Shown: one piece after another, positions 10,639-21,650 of the stretch
Layout: each line of letters opens with the position of its first letter
How positions within the stretch are numbered: position 1 is the first letter of the stretch
From: Sphagnum magellanicum
Taxonomy: Eukaryota > Streptophyta > Sphagnopsida > Sphagnales > Sphagnaceae
Assembly (NCBI GenBank): GCA_021904315.1
Contig: CM038907.1
Location: 28,837,223 to 28,901,222, forward strand
Direction: 5' to 3'
Length of the DNA stretch: 64,000 nt
Position numbers and translations under genes: made by a program
Notes under the pieces: generated by a model
Told to the model about the DNA's origin: nothing
What the model saw: only the letters and a program-made list of their open reading frames with translations
Database searches by the model: none

Positions 10639-11913
10639 TCAGGTCTCATTAGAGACTAACCCATTGGAATTTCCGAAGAGGTCCTTAGCACCAGCACCAG
10701 AGGCCTTAGAGAAGAACCCATTGCAGTTCCCGACGAGGTCCTTAGCACCAGCAGCAGCGGCGCAAGTGTTTCCTGTCTCTCCGCGCACACCCGCGAAGAA
10801 GGAGAAGACTTCCTTGTTGTTGCCATCGACCTTGGCAGCGCAGCAGCTGCAGAAGACGAAAACAAGAATGCACTGATCTGACGTTGTTAAGAAGCATGCA
10901 GTTCTTATACATAATATAAGTATACGTGTAGATCGACTTCATGCGGGAATCAAAGAGGTACCTAGACATGATCTCGATCTAGAGACTAGTTGTGTCGATA
11001 ATATTACAACCCAACGCAATTATTGTGATCAAGAGCTGTTGTTGCCGCGCTGCTCAAACATTCATTTGATCATCAGCCAAGATTAAAATGAAATGAATGC
11101 CGCAACAGACCCAGCAACTCAGCCGAACAACACCCGCAAGAAGAAGTATATGGTTGAGGTAGATGGTTGCAGATAATTCTTAGGCTCCAGGAGTGATCTT
11201 CTTTGCGGGTGTTGATTGGTTGAGAAGCTGGGACTGCTTTGCAGCGATATTCATTTCTTTCTTTGCTGATGATAAAATCAATGTGCGAGCAGCCGGGGCT
11301 ACCGCGGCTCGTGATCACAATATTAATAATTGGGTTGGTTGAAGTATTGATACAAGTCTAGCTTAGATTTAAGTAAGGATTACACACATGGTATAAGATC
11401 TGCAATGCGTCGTGGACCAGGACGGACAGACGGAAGTAGCTAACTGGAAATGACGACAGCACTAGAAGTTATACGTACCTCATGTCAGAAGCGCCATCCT
11501 CGAACCCCAAGTTCCTGTTGCATCTGCACACAGAGAGCGAGTCAGCGATTCACATGCGTTACCAAAAACAAAAATAAAATCTAATCCCGTAAGTCCCCAT
11601 TTGAATGCAAGGCATGATCATGGCACCACCACCACTACTACCCATTGAAGAATCAACGGGAAAAAAAAGAAAGTATACTGATAATCGTCTCGACAACAGT
11701 AGTGATCAGTTGTATATGCAGCGCACAAACAATCTAACAAACAAACACAAACGCTGCTGGAAGAGGAAAGTGGGCGCGCGGGTGCAGAAGAAGATATTAG
11801 GTCTGCCCGGGGACGACGACACAGAAATGTTTTTACGATTTTACTCACGTGCAGGTGTGGCGGCAGCCACACCTGGGGCAGCATTTGCATGTTCCGTTAT
11901 CGCAGGCCGACAT
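10639..11913 (-). CDS. Cysteine-rich, metallothionein-like protein, left copy (105 aa, three exons)
   Basis: Spliced model on the minus strand: exon 1 11,849-11,913, exon 2 11,479-11,523, exon 3 10,639-10,846, all with GT/AG introns (325 and 632 nt) and stop TGA at 10,639-10,641. The protein begins MSACDNGTCKCCPRCGCR and has eight Cys in its first 23 residues (CxCC, CxC, CTC patterns), typical of metal-thiolate proteins. A conserved middle (CNRNLGFEDGASDM) follows. Exon 3 is unusual: it has only four Cys, a phenylalanine patch (EVFSFFAG) and an internal 57-nt tandem duplication giving AGAKDLVGNCNGFF and AGAKDLFGNSNGLV. The start is fixed by near-identity with the right copy. A TATA box lies ~190 nt upstream. 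Metal binding is inferred from composition; the match to known plant metallothionein types is weak. The copy may be active or drifting. Confidence 0.75.
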
Positions 11914-12105
11914 GGTGACTGATGAGTTTCGAGAATTGAACAAAGAAACAAGCAAGACACTGGTAGAGAGAGAGAGAAAAAAAAGAAAGGGAAGAGTTCC
12001 GCGAGGAAGGAGAGAGAGAGAGCGAAACAGAGGGCGAGAGAGCGCAAGAGAACAGAAGGGCACGGTTCCTTGAGATGGCGTTTTGGCGGAGGAGCGACGA
12101 CGGAC

Positions 12106-12111
12106 TTTATA
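12106..12111 (-). promoter_or_regulatory. TATA box of the left cysteine-rich gene
   Basis: On the minus strand the context reads GCAGTATAAAG followed by CCGTCG within ten bases. The same context stands at 47,387-47,392 before the right copy, so it is conserved between duplicates and is the best core-promoter candidate. The distance to the start codon is about 190 nt. Confidence 0.75.
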
Positions 12112-12128
12112 CTGCGCAGGGCCCATCT

Positions 12129-12153
12129 CCCCCCCCCCCCCCCCCCCCCCCCC
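12129..12153. repeat. C25 homopolymer just upstream of the TATA box
   Basis: 25 uninterrupted C on the plus strand, that is G25 on the sense strand of the left gene, ending 17 bp upstream of its TATA box. The right gene has only a C9 run (about 47,320) at a larger distance. It could form a G-quadruplex or simply be an unstable tract. Confidence 0.9.
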
Positions 12154-12159
12154 ACCCAC

Positions 12160-13237
12160 CTACTCTGATGTTAGGGTTTTGGAAAATTACTACCTAAATA
12201 AATATATCCATGGAGGTAAATTTGAGACCTCAGTTTTAAAAATATTTTTTCCTGAATTTTAAAAAAAAAATAGTAATTCAATTTGCCAAAGCAAGGGATC
12301 GTTGAATGACATGAACTTATTAACCACTGACATTAAGATTATTAAGTCTCAGTATATAATAATTTCCCAGTAAGATTTGGTTCTTAGTTCTTACCTGGTA
12401 GTCCTGGCAGGTCTTTGATTAACCTGGACAGTTGTGAGATCTGTAAAGTCACCCTGTCTTTGGGCCGTAGTTTCACCCTCTAAGGACATTATTAGATCTA
12501 ATTCATTTTTCATCCCCAATTTGAGTGTAGTCTAATTACACATTTTTAATTAACTGAAATTTATATTCATGGTATATGATAGGTTTGAAATCCAAAATCC
12601 ATTCATATGTTCTGGCATCCTAATTTACATTTTCATGTGGAGGTGATGAGACTATATATGTTCACTTAATCAATGTTTTAGAATTATGTAACTATTAATA
12701 TTTTGTATTTTTTTCACCGTAAATTAGACTGTTGTACAAATCAATCAGGTTTTTCTTTTTATATATAAATATCCTAGAAACTGTATTCTTTGCATACATT
12801 TGTTACATATTCTTCTTTGTGAAATGTTCTGTAATATTTCATCAAAACCTGAAATTAGTAGTTGATGAAAACAAAGTATCTATTGATATGTTATAGATGT
12901 TTCAAAATTTCAATCAACAGAGACAAATTATGTCAAAAAAATTCAGTTTTCCCTTACTATTCATGGGGATTATACCTTGGTTTCCATGTTCAAAATCTCA
13001 TGTTAACTTGAAGTTTTATTTGATTCTTGAGTGTTTATTTATATAATTTTAGTTACTCAATTTTCATGGTTCAAGCTTTCTTAAACTTCCCCCCCCCCTC
13101 CTTTGCCAATTAATAATGATTTAATGTCTTTTCACCCTAGAGTTATAGGGCTTTGATTGTTGTGAAAGTGGTCACTATCTGGAACTAATGATTTGAAGGC
13201 AAGATGGGACACCACCCTTCTTAAAGTTTTAAACCCT
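12160..13237. other. Upstream flank of the left gene (duplication arm), no further gene
   Basis: Matches 45,820-47,150 in inverted orientation. It includes the stretch 'catccccaatttgagtgt' at about 12,512 that in the right arm continues into a ~290-bp segment missing here. No coding signal. Confidence 0.65.
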
Positions 13238-13320
13238 AATATAGACCCCCTTTTATTGGAGGGGTAATTGAGTTTTATTAGCTAACTCAATTACCCCTCC
13301 AATAAAAGGGGGTCTATATT
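13238..13320. repeat. Perfect 37-bp-arm hairpin
   Basis: 13,238-13,274 and 13,284-13,320 are exact reverse complements around a 9-base loop (ttattagct). The right-arm counterpart (about 45,690-45,760) has a sequence homologous to the 13,284-13,320 arm but only a short unrelated ~14-bp stretch in place of the other arm. The second arm therefore arose locally in the left copy. Confidence 0.95.
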
Positions 13321-15690
13321 CATTTAATATGTGTTAGTGACAAATTGGGACCTCAATCCCTTGTAAAGTAGTTATCACTCCCAACCACTATTGGCTTGAT
13401 TCTAGTAAAGCCTGAACACAAAATGTCATCGCAAAAGTGATAAACACCAAACAAGACACATTACATGTCATTTTCATCCATGCTACATTCTAATCATATT
13501 TGGCTCTCTTGAATAAAAACAGCACAATAGGGTTTAGGGTTGAGGTGTTTAAGCTTAAGGGTTTAAGGTCATCATCAAGGAAGCCTCTCTCTCCTCATCA
13601 TCTAAAACCATCATTCAGAAATACTGGAATGCCTTTGCACTGGGTTCCGTGTATGACTGGTGGCCAAGCAGACTTGCAGTATGTGCTATCCTTGGTAATG
13701 CCTGGCAGCCAGAGCTTTACCGTATATGTAACGGACTTGTATGCTCCATGTCTTGTCACTGATTTTTTCCAATTGTAAAGATCATGATTGGAAGTGCCAT
13801 GATGACAAAGTAGTCATCCAAATATCAGGACCCTGTGAGTTGCCATTTTCAACAAGTAACTTACCTTTCAGATCAGTGAACCAAGGGATCATTATATGAT
13901 ATAAGATCATTGCAGTGAACCAAGAGAATAAGAAACAGTTTTGGTGATTAAGTACATTCATCATCGATTATGTTTTGAACTGTCATTTCCCAATATGTGG
14001 CTATCATTGTGGGAGAGACAGTATAGGACTGGTGACTTGTTCTAAATTTCGTACCCATTGTGCATCAGTGCTCTTGATAGTTGTGTGAAATTGTATCATC
14101 TATGACACAACAGTTGATGTTGACGAATTTGAGAATTTCTCACTCTAGAGTGCGATTTGTATCTAAAACCAGCAGAGTGACAAGAAACCAGCAGAGTGAC
14201 AAGAAACCAGCCACGGCACCTACTCTCAACTCGGAAGGGATGGATGGATGGATTTCTTCAGGTTTAGGGTTTAGGGTTTGTAGTCTCACCAGCCCTCATC
14301 CAGTGCATCCACACTATTGAGCCAGCTGAAAATTATGAAATATTTGCCCCTTACCTTGCAAACAAGGCAAATGTTGTCATTTATCTTTACCTTTACCTAG
14401 TTTGGCAAAAAGATTGGAACCTTCATGGCTCTACTTGGTCGATATATTCTTGAAAAAAAATTGTGTATTCTTACGCAAGAGATATATTAGAATTGGTCCA
14501 ACACCGGTTCATTATTTGATTCGATTTGGACAAGTTCCTTTTAATCTCCACCTCTCTTTTGTGATGCAGAAGGGACTGGGGAGAGGTGAGAAAGGGACAG
14601 TCCTTCTAAGCTTGTCCTTCTAAAGCTTAATTTCACCTCTATTTTGTGATGGGGAGGGGAGAGGTGAGAAGGGGATACTGGAGTAGGATCAATTGGATGG
14701 CCTCCTCCTACAGATGACATATCTGAGTCACCTGATCACTTAGCATAGGGTAACAGTCTGAGGCCCTGAAATTAGGGCCCATGGGAGGCAGAAGGCCCAA
14801 TTCCAGTAAGGCCTGTGTTCGAGGGCTTTACCAAGCATAAAAACCTAATTTATTTATTAAATATTTTTTTCCCATAATACCCGCCATATTCTGAAGAATA
14901 AATAAATAAATTGGTGGGATGTTAAAAAAACAGAACACCAACAACAGGCCATCCATTTTTTGAAATGCCCTCAAAAACAGCAGAAGAAAAATACCCTTTG
15001 TATTACACTAGAAAATTTGGTGTAGGTCTTTACATGTAGGATAAGGACTGCAAATAGGGCCACTCTAGAAATGAGGATCTAGTGCAAAGTAGGATCCCAG
15101 CATGACCATGAGGCCCCTATACAGCATAAAGATCTGGTAAAATTTTAATGGCTGTGATTTTGTTTGAGAAGGAGAGGAGGCCCTACAGGTAAGGTTCCAG
15201 AACCTACCATGCTAAAGTGCCCTCTACCTACACTAAAATAATTCTACCAGTTCTTTACCGAATGCGAATGAGGCTCAGCAGTCATGTCCTCTCTCTTTCC
15301 TTATTTCCTCTTCTTCTCTGAATTGTTGCTCTTATCAATAAAGATAGAAAATGTCTAGATCAAATCAGATACTATTATGGGCTTATCTCAACTAAGTACA
15401 GAACTGTAGGTGTGTTAGAAGATGACAAATTAGGCACAAATTGTCATACTTATGGGACAATTGCCAATGGTCAGTTGTTGTTGTGTGCTTGTATACTTTT
15501 CTTGTCCTTTGAAGGGACCCACCCATGTCTACGAAACACTTCATTCTGTTTGCTCTTCTCTAACAGTCTGCTTCAATCTGCCTTATTTTGCATATTTCTG
15601 TCATATTCTCCTCTTTGGAAAATATCAAAATGAGTAGGTGAAACATGTTGGCATCCACACTGCAGGCTTCAAGCCAGTGTTGGATAGGTC
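13321..15690. other. Remainder of left duplication arm, no gene
   Basis: Collinear with 44,260-45,690 in inverse orientation. It contains small simple repeats: two 19-bp units (accagcagagtgacaagaa) at 14,167-14,205 and a short telomere-like run (ggtttagggtttagggttt) at 14,261-14,280. Short open frames are not conserved between the two arms. Confidence 0.65.
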
Positions 15691-15759
15691 TTTTGAATAT
15701 CTAATCTGAACATATCTTAGAATCGGCCTTCAAGTCATCCTCTCTTTGGTCCCTAGTTT

Positions 15760-15990
15760 GATCCCTGTAAATGCTGTCTCATCCCCAATTTGATTCTAGC
15801 TGTGTAAAGTGAGCAAAATTGAGTATCATTTTTAATGAAACTGGGCATCAGTTGATAAGATTTGCAGTATTTTATTCTGACAAGACATGACCAAGTAACA
15901 AAGAATGTGCATAGCAATGTAGGTGCAGGTAACACAAATGCAAAACTGGGGATGAAATTCCTCTGAGGATCAATTCAGGTGAACTAGTTT
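15760..15990. repeat. Dispersed ~230-bp segment also found at 46,810-47,020 (inverted)
   Basis: Shared words include catccccaatttga, gaaattgagtatcag/gaaactgggcatcag, agatttg and aagaatgtg, in the same order. It lies just beyond the inner end of the left arm, out of the collinear order of the duplication. It is therefore either a dispersed repeat or a piece displaced by rearrangement. Confidence 0.6.
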
Positions 15991-16480
15991 TTTTAGGGTT
16001 TCCATTTTAAGTTTAGCTTATCAGGTTGAAAACTTGAAATCTAAGGGTTTATGTTCGGTCTTTTAAAGTTTAGTTTTAATGTTTAAGTTTCAAGATTTAG
16101 GACTTTGAATTTCAATTTTTTTTTAGGGTGTATGTGGTCTTGTTAAAGTTTAACTCTTAGGGTTTACGTCTCGAGATTTTAATGTTTAGTTTTTAGGGTG
16201 TTTGGTCTTTTTAAGGTTTAGGTTTTGACATCTAGGACTTGAGATTTTTAAGGTTTAGTTTTAGGGTTTTTGTTTGGTATTTTTAAAGTTTAAGTTATAA
16301 GTTTAATTTTTGGGGTTTTAGAATTTAAAGTTAAAACTTTAAGGTTTAATTTTTAGGGTTTTTGTTTAGGTCTGAAGTGAGAGCTGGAGGTCTAAAATTA
16401 GGGTTAGGGTTTTAGGGTCTGAATTTAGGGTTTAAGGTCTGAATGATAGGATTTAGTGTTTGAAATTAAGGGTTCAAGGT
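15990..16480 (+). repeat. Degenerate telomere-like (TTTAGGG-related) tract
   Basis: Dense imperfect copies of tttagggttt-type words, such as 'attagggttagggtttta' near 16,400 and 'gaatttagggtttaagg' near 16,430, interspersed with aagtttag and ggtctgaa words. This is consistent with an old interstitial telomeric-type array or a simple repeat seeded from such motifs. Confidence 0.6.
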
Positions 16481-16689
16481 TTGTGGATTTAAAAGAAAAT
16501 GGAGATAATATAAAAAGAGGTTGGATTACACAAAACCAATGTTTTCACACCAAATTACTAATTACAATTCTAGAATTGTCCTAACCTTTGCTTTAAGCTC
16601 CTCCTTTAAAATCACTTTAAAATCTTTAATTGTCTTCAAATTGTTACTTTTTATTTTGCTCTTCCTCTCATGGTTGATGTTTATTTTGC

Positions 16690-17700
16690 CTAGCCAAAAA
16701 AACATCATGTACATCAAATGTTGACAATAACCAAATTGCCATGGTTGCCATGTTCCTAGATTTCATTGTTGTTATCTACCCTTTGGTTAGTTTTGAAATA
16801 GGAGTTTGCACCTTGTTGAAGGTGATCATAGCCCTAGTAAGGTCTTGGGAAATGACACCAATGGACAATCCATCCAAGTCATTAAGGGAAGGGCTTGCGC
16901 AAGGAGATGGGGTTAAGGTTACCAATGTGCCATCAATGAGGTTTGTTACCTTTTTAAAATAGTCCAACCTACATGTTCATTCATGACTTTCAATTGTTCC
17001 AAAACTTCATCACATTGTAACATTGCCCATTTTAATCCTTCTTCATTGGAATTGCCCCAAGGGGGATACTTAATGTAAAGTTTGGGATTTACATGCGTCA
17101 AAAGATTATTTTTAGGGGGGGTATTAAATAATTGTCCGACCTATTTTTTATCATCATATTATTATCTAATTTTTTGATATATACATATTAAAGTCACCTT
17201 ATACTAATTATAATCCATTCTTTCATATTATTATGTATCCTATATTATAATTAAATCGATTATTTGAAGAAAATGTACCCTATTTTTAACTAATTAACTT
17301 ATTATTTTTACCCAACAAGCAATATATTGCACCCTATATTTTTATTCATGTATTTTCTACTTTTTTTACTAGTGTCCTCCTTGGGGGAATTGCCCATCTT
17401 TAATTTCTTCAAAGTCTTTTATAGACAATCCTTCAAGGTTTTTTTGGCAAATGGGGCCTCAAGATATGTTTTCAAGTGTTCTTGATAAATGAATTTTCAC
17501 ATTGCATTTGGATTAGCCAAGTTATTTCTTTTTGCCAATGTTATAGGAAGCAAAATGAACATTGTATGATGTCAATAGTGTTTTGAACTAGATGAATTCC
17601 ACAATTTACCAAGGCACCTTGTGTTGGCAAGGTTGTTTTGCCTTGTGCAAACAATAAACTTGAATTATTGAATATCCCCCATGAAAATTCCAGCTCTAGA
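16690..17700 (-). pseudogene. Decayed coding sequence of unknown family, split by a small insertion
   Basis: Minus-strand reading with stops. The upstream part (about 17,700-17,390) shows LSRTLENIS, GPICQKNLEGLSIKDFEEIKDGQF. After the insertion at 17,058-17,386 the reading resumes with WAMLQCDEVLEQLKVMNEH and KKVTNLIDGTLVTLTPSP through DLTRAMITFNKVQTPISK (to about 16,776). The family is not recognised; helical, coiled-coil-like composition suggests a transposon-associated protein. Confidence 0.4.
17058..17386. mobile_element. ~330-bp insertion with TIR-like ends and a 9-bp direct repeat
   Basis: The direct repeat GAATTGCCC stands at 17,049-17,057 and 17,387-17,395. The insert ends are near-inverted repeats (caagggggatact at left; agtgtcctccttgg at right). 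The interior is very A+T-rich and non-coding. A 9-bp target duplication is typical of Mutator-like elements, so a Mutator MITE is the best guess. The register of the ends is uncertain by a few bases. Confidence 0.6.
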
Positions 17701-17869
17701 AGATTGGCCATTCAACTTTTAAAAATAACACATGTGACACAACATTTAAACCTAAACACACCTAGTCAATAGAAAAAATGTCACCAAAAAAATTAATTCT
17801 AAAAAACTAATCTTTGGAAAAATTGTGTCACTAGAATATCATTCTTTAGAAAAATAATCACTACACACT

Positions 17870-18590
17870 TTGAAGGTCAAAACACACCCATATAGCCCAT
17901 TGAACCCATCATTTTAGATTGTCCAAGGAACTACAAATTCATATGATACATTTGAATGTCAAAAACACATGTATAAAACTATATAAAATAATCATCAAAG
18001 GTTGTTTATTTGAGTGTTAAAAACACGCCCATAAAACCATAAAAAATTTCTTGTTTAAACCCTTCTTTTTGGATTTCACACATTTTGTTCATTAGATTTC
18101 CATATCACACCTCATGCATTTGGTCATTAGAATTCAAAACAAATCCATGACCTTAACCACATAACCTTTATTTCATAACCATACAACAAAAGAGCCCATC
18201 TAGGACCACCCAAAAAGGTTGTATACCTCCCAAGAACCTTTCAAATTCAAATAAAAACCTAAAAAATGTGAAATTGTCATAGTAGCCATAATTAGTGATA
18301 ATCATGTTCCCAAGTGAAGTTGCAAAAGTTGCAAACTAGTGCAAACTAATCTTGTTCAAGTTCAAATAATGACCCAATTAGCCATTGAAGATCATAATCA
18401 AATTTTCAAATGAGCTACAAACCCTTACAAACTTGTGTTTGAACAAATAATGGCCTAATTAGCCATTTAAGATCATAATCAAGTTGCCAAATGAATTACA
18501 AACTCCTATAAACTTATTCCAAATTGAAATAATAATGCAATTAAACTTTTAGGATCATAATCAAGTAATGAAATGAACATTTAATAGTGC
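17870..18590. repeat. Short degenerate tandem repeats (~82-bp unit)
   Basis: A unit carrying 'gatcataatcaa' recurs at 18,390, 18,471 and 18,553 (spacing 81-82 bp), with a weaker copy near 18,300. Just before it, a looser repeat of 'ttgaatgtcaaaaacac' type occurs at about 17,878, 17,951 and 18,009. No coding signal. Confidence 0.65.
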
Positions 18591-18778
18591 AAACTCGACA
18601 TCGCTAAAGTAGCTTTTAATGAAGGTTGTTGGATGAAAACAATAAAAAGTGTAAAAAACACATTGATGTTAAAGGATTGTTGAAGGGAGGGTAACCCTAA
18701 CTTCCAAAGAAAGACACAGAAGATGAATAAAAAAAATTCAAATTGGAACTTTTAATGTATCATAATGAAGGCAAGAAG

Positions 18779-20820
18779 CACTACACCAAAATATGGTATA
18801 TACTACTTCATATATGACTATATTTGTAATTTATGGCATCAATGATTAGGTGACTATGTCGGAAAATCAGATGTGTAGATTTTTCCATTCGTAATATATT
18901 TGGTTATAATACTTTATGCCATTCACCATCTGATTTCTATAATTATGGTATTGGATAGATGCAAGCTATAGTGGTTCACTTTTGTGATGAAACGGTGTTT
19001 TTTTCCCTAGGTACCATTTATTCAAATGCTTGTGGTGATTAATATATCCTTAGATTTATTAATTGGGACTTGGATTTAAAGTAACAACTTCATTATGAAA
19101 AGAATTGTGTGATTATTTATTGATAAAAAATTCATTTTTTGGTAGTAATGGACTTTTGAAATTGAAAAATATGGACGTCATCTGACTAAAACATCACAAA
19201 ATAGAAAAATTTATATTGATTTACATTCCAAATTTGTTGTTGGGATTCAATATATAATGTAATACAAGATGATAAACTCATATCAAGAATCTTTCCTTTG
19301 AAAACCTTAACTGTTTAATAGTTAAGGACTTTTGAATGGTTAAAATTTGACCATATTTTCATAAATTTATATGAGTTGCATTTTTTTGTTTGTTTTTCCA
19401 AAATTTGTCCCAAAAACATATTTTTTGCAAGTTTTAAATGGGGTATTATTCTTTTGGGCTTTATGGGTTTTTCTTTTAGGACTTCCAAATCAAAAAATGA
19501 CAATAACTACATTAAATATCAATTTTCACATAGATTTGGGAAGGTTTGTAAATGATTGAACATGTATTATTCAAATATTAAAATACTAATATTTTCTAAA
19601 GTAACAACCATGTCCATTTGAATCGTTGTATGGACTCATAAGGAGTGTGTTTTTTGTTGTTTTTGAACCACTATACCATGCATTCATCCAATTAAGAAAA
19701 ACAATGACTTTCATTATTACAGCTAAGAACTACATTTAAATAATAAGTATATTTGTTGGCATATGAAATGTAAACATGTGTTTAACCATAGTAAAGCAAC
19801 ATGAACAATTTAGTTAAACATATGTATTAGCCTATATTAAAAGCCTATCTAGATAGGTAAGTAAGTAGGTTTAGGTAGGTAGGTAGGCTTACGCTAGGTT
19901 ATTAAGTAGGTTTAATTAAATAAATATGTACCCTAGCTAGCTACCTTACCCTATCTATAATCTATTAACCTAGATAGTGTAATTAACTACCTATTTAACA
20001 TAGATTATGTAGGTAGGCTATATTTAATTATTATTTACCTGACCTACCTTCCTAGATTACTTACTTAAGTAGTAGGTAGGTGCGTAGGTAAACAAGTAAC
20101 CTAAGTTAAATGGGTAGGTAAACATAAGTAAGTAATTTAAGGTACATAAATAATTACATAAAAAATAAGTAGGTAGGTGGGCAAGTCATGATCAATAGCC
20201 AAAATAAATATGTAAGCAAATGGGTAAATAGCCTAGGCTAGGTAGGCAACATGTAGGTTCTAATCAATATAGATATAGTTCTTCATGTTGGTAGGAGATC
20301 TTCACTATTTAATGTGGAAAAACATTATTCATGATTGTTAAAAGGATTGACATGTTCTTAAAGCCCACACCAAAGCTCTATTATAATGGTCTACATATTT
20401 TGAAAGTAAAGCACCATAATTACCTATACCATATTGACCAACAAATCCTAGTCATGTAAATATTTAAGGAAATTAATAATACATGTGGCACACCAAATTA
20501 CGAAAGTAACATTACCCATGACTATAAACTAGCAAATGTTACACATCACCATTCATAATGTTAGTAATGTTAACTTATATTAATTAAGATACCTACATGC
20601 ACTTACGCCATGCAGGCTTCAAAATGCCACGTGTAAGTGGTATTGTTTGTTCTAACTGAAAATATAAATCATCAAAGTCATTTCAGACACACCTACTTTT
20701 GAAGGGGTGGCAAAATAGACAAAATTCAGTTAGTTTAGTCATTTTGGATAGGTATTTTAATCATGTCAATCATCTTAGTCACAATGTTAAGGGCATAAAA
20801 GACATGTTTTTGTAGTAGTG
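18779..20820. mobile_element. Non-autonomous CACTA element, 2.04 kb, with 3-bp target duplication
   Basis: Begins CACTACACCAAAATATGG and ends so that the reverse complement reads CACTACTACAAAAACATG. It is flanked on both sides by AAG, the 3-bp target duplication expected of En/Spm elements. There is no transposase coding sequence. The interior holds a decayed GTAG/CTAC tetranucleotide field (19,845-20,270). Confidence 0.85.
19845..20270. repeat. Decayed (GTAG)n/(CTAC)n field inside the CACTA element
   Basis: Repeated gtaggtaggtagg and, on the other strand, ctaccta words, alternating in orientation. This could allow local foldback. Confidence 0.75.
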
Positions 20821-21627
20821 AAGCGAATGTTATCATGAATCTAACTTTACACATACATAGATCAAAAGGCATATAAAGAAAGGGCAAGTTCTTACACCTA
20901 TTTAAAAATGGAAGGGATCTTATACCTTTAAATTCTTCCCACTCTTACGGAATAGGTGTAATATCATCTACTTTTTTGGTTGGAGGGATGTTAAGAAATA
21001 TAAGGTGCCCTCCAAATACACCAAGATTTTTTTAATGCTTTACATGTAAATCCAAACTAATATTCATGTTTTAGTGAATTATTTTCCAAACATGGCAAAT
21101 GGAAAAAAAAAACTCAATTTTGTAATATGAATATTGGAATTATCCATAAAGTACACCAACTTGTGAATATTGGGCTCTTGTTCTTACCAAAATTGGAAAC
21201 ATGATTGGAAATCATAATGAAAACAATGCATATGAAACAAAAAAAGAACCAAACTAGTTTTTTTACTTGAATTGGTTCCCCCCAATTATGCATTTGCTTT
21301 ACTTGCAACTTCATTGTTGCCCATATTCCTTAGTAAATAAAGTCTTGTGAGAATAAAATCCTACAAATTTTATGACCTAGTATCCAATTTTATTAAAATT
21401 GTACCCAATTTTTCACACTTCACATGGCTATACTAAAAAATGAAAACAAGACATGATTTACAAGGTCAAATTAGGTTCAAACACAAGGTGAATTTGAAAT
21501 AACTCTAATATGTTTAGATAATAATATTTGACATATCATTTATACAAGCCTTATGATGAATACAAGTGTTAGTTGGTGTTTCCTTGGTATAATGTAAACA
21601 AAAAGTAGTCACAATTTAACATTTTTC
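20821..21627. other. No gene seen
   Basis: A+T-rich DNA between two CACTA-type termini. Open frames are short and unconserved. Confidence 0.6.
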
Positions 21628-21650
21628 ACTACAACATATTTTTAATGAGG
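21628..21650 (+). repeat. CACTA-type terminus, candidate left end of the transposase-bearing element
   Basis: Reads CACTACAACATATTTTTAAT. It lies about 2.1 kb beyond the C-terminal end of the minus-strand transposase, a reasonable place for the 3' terminus of that element. A possible partner (…TTGTTGTAGTG ending at 34,635) would give a 13-kb element, but the adjoining trinucleotides (ttt and gtt) do not match exactly. Confidence 0.4.

Larger units (their letters stand above)
8790..15690 (+). repeat. Left arm of a large inverted duplication
   Basis: Collinear but inverted match to 44,260-49,545. Anchors seen by eye include: 8,940-9,060 against 49,345-49,450; the gene exons; TATA-box contexts 12,106-12,111 against 47,387-47,392; 13,800-13,960 against 45,185-45,330; 15,410-15,540 against 44,430-44,520; and 15,560-15,690 against about 44,260-44,400. 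The left arm is longer (6.9 against 5.3 kb). Part of that is a bigger tandem array at 9.3-10.5 kb, offset by a ~290-bp segment present in the right arm and missing near 12,530. Divergence outside exons is clearly visible, so the duplication is not recent. Confidence 0.85.

Noticed and set aside
10565-10876. 103-codon plus-strand frame with repeated 'KNPLQFPTRSLAPA' motif
   Set aside because: It is the antisense shadow of exon 3 of the minus-strand cysteine-rich gene; the repeat comes from the 57-nt duplication there.
11841-12159. Glycine-run minus-strand frames beginning MGGGGGGGG
   Set aside because: They start in the C25/G25 homopolymer and run through the promoter, 5' UTR and exon 1 without respecting splice sites. 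The right arm has no equivalent.
13500-13778. 92-codon frame in the left duplication arm
   Set aside because: Not preserved in the inverted partner near 45,350-45,600 and contains telomere-like repeat words.
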